Shown piece by piece: positions 62,148-64,000 of a DNA stretch of 64,000 bases; the first letter of the stretch is position 1, and each line of letters opens with the position of its first letter. Below the pieces are notes generated by a model. The model searched no databases. It was not told where the DNA came from and saw nothing but the letters and a program-made list of their open reading frames with translations. The translations under genes were made by a program, and so were the position numbers. Location of the stretch: contig JAFWTY010000007.1 in NCBI GenBank assembly GCA_017518735.1, positions 147,763 through 211,762 of the forward strand, read 5' to 3'. The DNA comes from Lachnospiraceae bacterium (GTDB lineage: Bacteria > Bacillota > Clostridia > Lachnospirales > Lachnospiraceae).

Positions 62148-63548
62148 ATGAATTGTTATAAGTGTGGCTGCGCTTTGTCCGAAAAAGACTTCTGTACCGC
62201 CTGCGGTGCGGATGTAGGGACCTATAAAAAACTGATCTTCTTATCGAATCAGTACTACAATGAGGGCCTTGAACGTGCACAGGTTAGAGATTTGACCGGT
62301 GCAAAGGAAAAGTTGCGGCAATGCCTGAAATTGAATAAAGTAAACACACAAGCCAGAAACCTGCTCGGACTGGTATATTTTGAGTTGGGTGAGCTCGTGG
62401 AAGCCTTAACCGAATGGGTTATTTCCACGACCTATCAGCAGGAAAAGAACCTTGCATCGGATTATATCGAGATGGTACAGTCCAATCCTGCGGCTTTGGA
62501 CGGAATCAACAATACGATTCACAAATACAATATCGCCCTGAACTCCTGCCATAACGGCAGTCTGGACATGGCAAAAATCCAGCTCCGCAAGATTGTGAAC
62601 ATCAATCCGAAGCTGTTGAAAGCAAGACAGTTACTGGCACTTTTGTATATCAAGGACGAAGACTGGGAAAAGGCGAGAAGAGAGCTGGAACCCTGCCGTC
62701 GTATCGATATCGGAAATGTCCTTACCAACCATTATCTTCGCGAAGTAAAGGAAATGCTGGGCCTGGAGGAAGGAAAGTCTTCCAAGAAGAAGGAGAATTC
62801 CTCCGCTGTTGTCATGAAGAGCGGAAATGATGTGATCATTCAGCCGAAACATGTCGGAGAACCGAAAGGATTCGGTCTGTTCTTAAATATTGCGGTCGGA
62901 CTTGTGATCGGACTTGCAATCGGGTGGTTTTTACTCGGACCGATTCGTATGCGTATGGCGGAGAGCGGTGTGGAGAAGGAACTTCAGCAAACCAGAGAGG
63001 AACTTGCAGCAAAGAGCACTTCCCTGGAAGAGTTGAATCTGGAGTATGCCAATATAAAGAGTACCCTGGAAGAAACCGCAGCAAGACTGGATTCTTATGA
63101 AAGCTCCGAAGGAGAAAACGGTGCGTTAAAGAATCTGATGCTTGCGCAGATTGAATATGATAAAGGCGATTCACGTGATCCGATGGTGATTGCTGGATAT
63201 TTAAGCAATATCGACGAAACTTACGTGGAACAGAAAGCCACGGAAGAATTTAAGACCATGTATGAACTGATGATGTCCTCCGTAGGAGGTACGGTCGGTG
63301 CACAGTTCTATGAAGCCGGAAACGAGGCATACCGGATTATGGATTATACCTCGGCAGTAGAGAATTACGAGAAGGCTGTATTTTTTGATTCCGAGAATTC
63401 CGATGCTCTTTTTGCTCTTGCGAATGCTTATCGTCAGACCGGCGACAAGGCAAAAGCGAAAGAAACATACGAGCTTGTAACGGAGCGTTTCCCCGGAACG
63501 GAAAATGCAACCAGAGCGCTCGGTTTTATCGCGGAACTCGGGGAATAA
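62148..63548 (+). CDS. Zinc-ribbon/TPR membrane protein
   Basis: A 466-residue protein. The N-terminus has a zinc ribbon (Cys3, Cys6, Cys16, Cys19), followed by TPR-like helix pairs to about residue 205 (ARNLLGLVYFELGELVEALT, ARQLLALLYIKDEDWEKARR). One membrane helix lies near residues 245-265 (LFLNIAVGLVIGLAIGWFLL), then a coiled coil (KELQQTREELAAKSTSLEEL) and three more TPR units to the end. The N-terminal part should be cytoplasmic and the C-terminal part outside. It may act as a scaffold linking cytoplasmic and envelope partners; no enzyme motif is present. Confidence 0.82.
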   Translation: MNCYKCGCALSEKDFCTACGADVGTYKKLIFLSNQYYNEGLERAQVRDLTGAKEKLRQCLKLNKVNTQARNLLGLVYFELGELVEALTEWVISTTYQQEKNLASDYIEMVQSNPAALDGINNTIHKYNIALNSCHNGSLDMAKIQLRKIVNINPKLLKARQLLALLYIKDEDWEKARRELEPCRRIDIGNVLTNHYLREVKEMLGLEEGKSSKKKENSSAVVMKSGNDVIIQPKHVGEPKGFGLFLNIAVGLVIGLAIGWFLLGPIRMRMAESGVEKELQQTREELAAKSTSLEELNLEYANIKSTLEETAARLDSYESSEGENGALKNLMLAQIEYDKGDSRDPMVIAGYLSNIDETYVEQKATEEFKTMYELMMSSVGGTVGAQFYEAGNEAYRIMDYTSAVENYEKAVFFDSENSDALFALANAYRQTGDKAKAKETYELVTERFPGTENATRALGFIAELGE

Positions 63549-63568
63549 GAGATTCGTTAAAATTACTG

Positions 63569-63598
63569 TTGACACAGGTGGTGAATCTATCATATAAT
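63569..63598 (+). promoter_or_regulatory. Promoter of the tRNA cluster
   Basis: TTGACA (63569-63574) and TATAAT (63593-63598), 18-base spacer, 31 bases before tRNA-Arg. Confidence 0.85.
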
Positions 63599-63628
63599 GT
63601 CTTACGTTGACGACGTTTTTGCCAGTTT

Positions 63629-63702
<74 letters not shown>

Positions 63703-63742
63703 CTCCATGTGAAAGCATGGAAGCAAAGTCCAAATTGCTTAT

Positions 63743-63817
63743 GGTGGGTGTGGCGCAGTTGGCTAGCGCGCCAGATTGTGGCTCTGGAGGCCGAGGGTTC
63801 AAGTCCCTTCACCCACC
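63743..63817 (+). tRNA. tRNA-His (anticodon GTG)
   Basis: Acceptor GTGGGTG pairs with CACCCAC, with the extra G at -1 opposite C73 that marks tRNA-His. The anticodon loop is TTGTGGC, and the T-loop is TTCAAGT. CCA is not encoded. Confidence 0.96.
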
Positions 63818-63823
63818 CTTTAA

Positions 63824-63895
63824 TGGGCCGTCGCCAAGCGGTAAGGCACAGGACTTTGACTCCTGCATTCGCTGGTTCAAATCCAGCCGGTCCAG
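63824..63895 (+). tRNA. tRNA-Gln (anticodon TTG)
   Basis: Acceptor TGGGCCG pairs with CGGTCCA, anticodon stem CAGGA/TCCTG with loop CTTTGAC, T-loop TTCAAAT. It starts only 7 bases after tRNA-His. CCA is not encoded. Confidence 0.95.
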
Positions 63896-63932
63896 CGAGA
63901 ATCTCTGCTGCAGGAGATGAACAATTACATAT

Positions 63933-64000
63933 GGGCCATTAGCTCAGGTGGTAGAGCACTTGACTTTTAATCAAGTTGTCCGGGGTTCGAGTCCCCGATG
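63933..64000 (+). tRNA. tRNA-Lys (anticodon TTT), cut by window end
   Basis: Acceptor start GGGCCAT, D-arm GCTC/GAGC, anticodon stem CTTGA/TCAAG with loop CTTTTAA, T-arm CGGGG/CCCCG with TTCGAGT. The final acceptor strand lies beyond the right edge. Confidence 0.94.

Overview
The window is a 64 kb stretch of a clostridial chromosome, most likely from the family Lachnospiraceae (phylum Bacillota). The evidence is the S10/spc/alpha ribosomal gene order with rpsD between rpsK and rpoA, a zinc-type S14 (four Cys), a zinc-binding adenylate kinase, an L17 much longer than usual, AddAB instead of RecBCD, and consensus sigma-A promoters (TTGACA/TATAAT type). No phage, transposon, insertion sequence or CRISPR array was seen. 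The genes are almost all on the + strand; only three (a radical SAM gene, an Rrf2 regulator and an LTA-synthase-like gene) are on the - strand.

Layout. 1-14240: the end of the S10 operon, the spc operon (rplN to secY, adk, map, infA, rpmJ) and the alpha operon (rpsM, rpsK, rpsD, rpoA, rplQ), with structured gaps before rpsM and rplQ. 14300-23500: a lone pilT-like ATPase, a TraX-family membrane protein, ecfA1-ecfA2-ecfT-truA, an alanine/glycine symporter, an MscS channel, then rplM-rpsI behind a structured leader. This is the usual rplQ-ecf-truA-rplM-rpsI order with extra genes inserted. 23600-31070: a PseF-like sugar cytidylyltransferase, an unknown 89-residue protein, GDP-fucose synthase, a membrane c-di-GMP protein (intact EAL, degenerate GGDEF) and a heterodimeric ABC exporter. 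31087-35320: a radical SAM gene and a sulfur island: an attenuator-like leader with a 38-codon Cys/Met-rich peptide ORF, metY, cysK and an Rrf2 regulator.

35449-47460: a two-domain PPK2 polyphosphate kinase, an unknown protein, a membrane protein plus CstA-type peptide/pyruvate transporter, an orphan sigma-like protein, and addB-addA. 47590-56479: a set of envelope genes (a DUF6020-like membrane protein split by a frameshift at a T7 run, a GT39-like glycosyltransferase, a DPPR-synthase-like UbiA protein, a CPBP protease), then a nuclease-helicase fusion and a GH13 hydrolase. 56621-64000: an LTA-synthase-like enzyme with an acidic N-terminal tail, valS, a 49-codon small gene, a zinc-ribbon/TPR membrane protein, and a tRNA cluster (Arg, His, Gln, Lys) cut by the window edge.

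The most promising undescribed system is the metY leader at 32069-32468: a promoter inside a dyad operator, a 5' hairpin, a leader peptide with clustered Cys and Met codons, and a terminator whose 5' arm can pair perfectly with a segment of the peptide gene. The second is the T7 slip site at 49068-49074, which sits in the exact X-XXY-YYZ register needed for -1 frameshifting and leads into 60-odd well-formed coding codons. Functions are read by eye from sequence; no database search or folding program was run.
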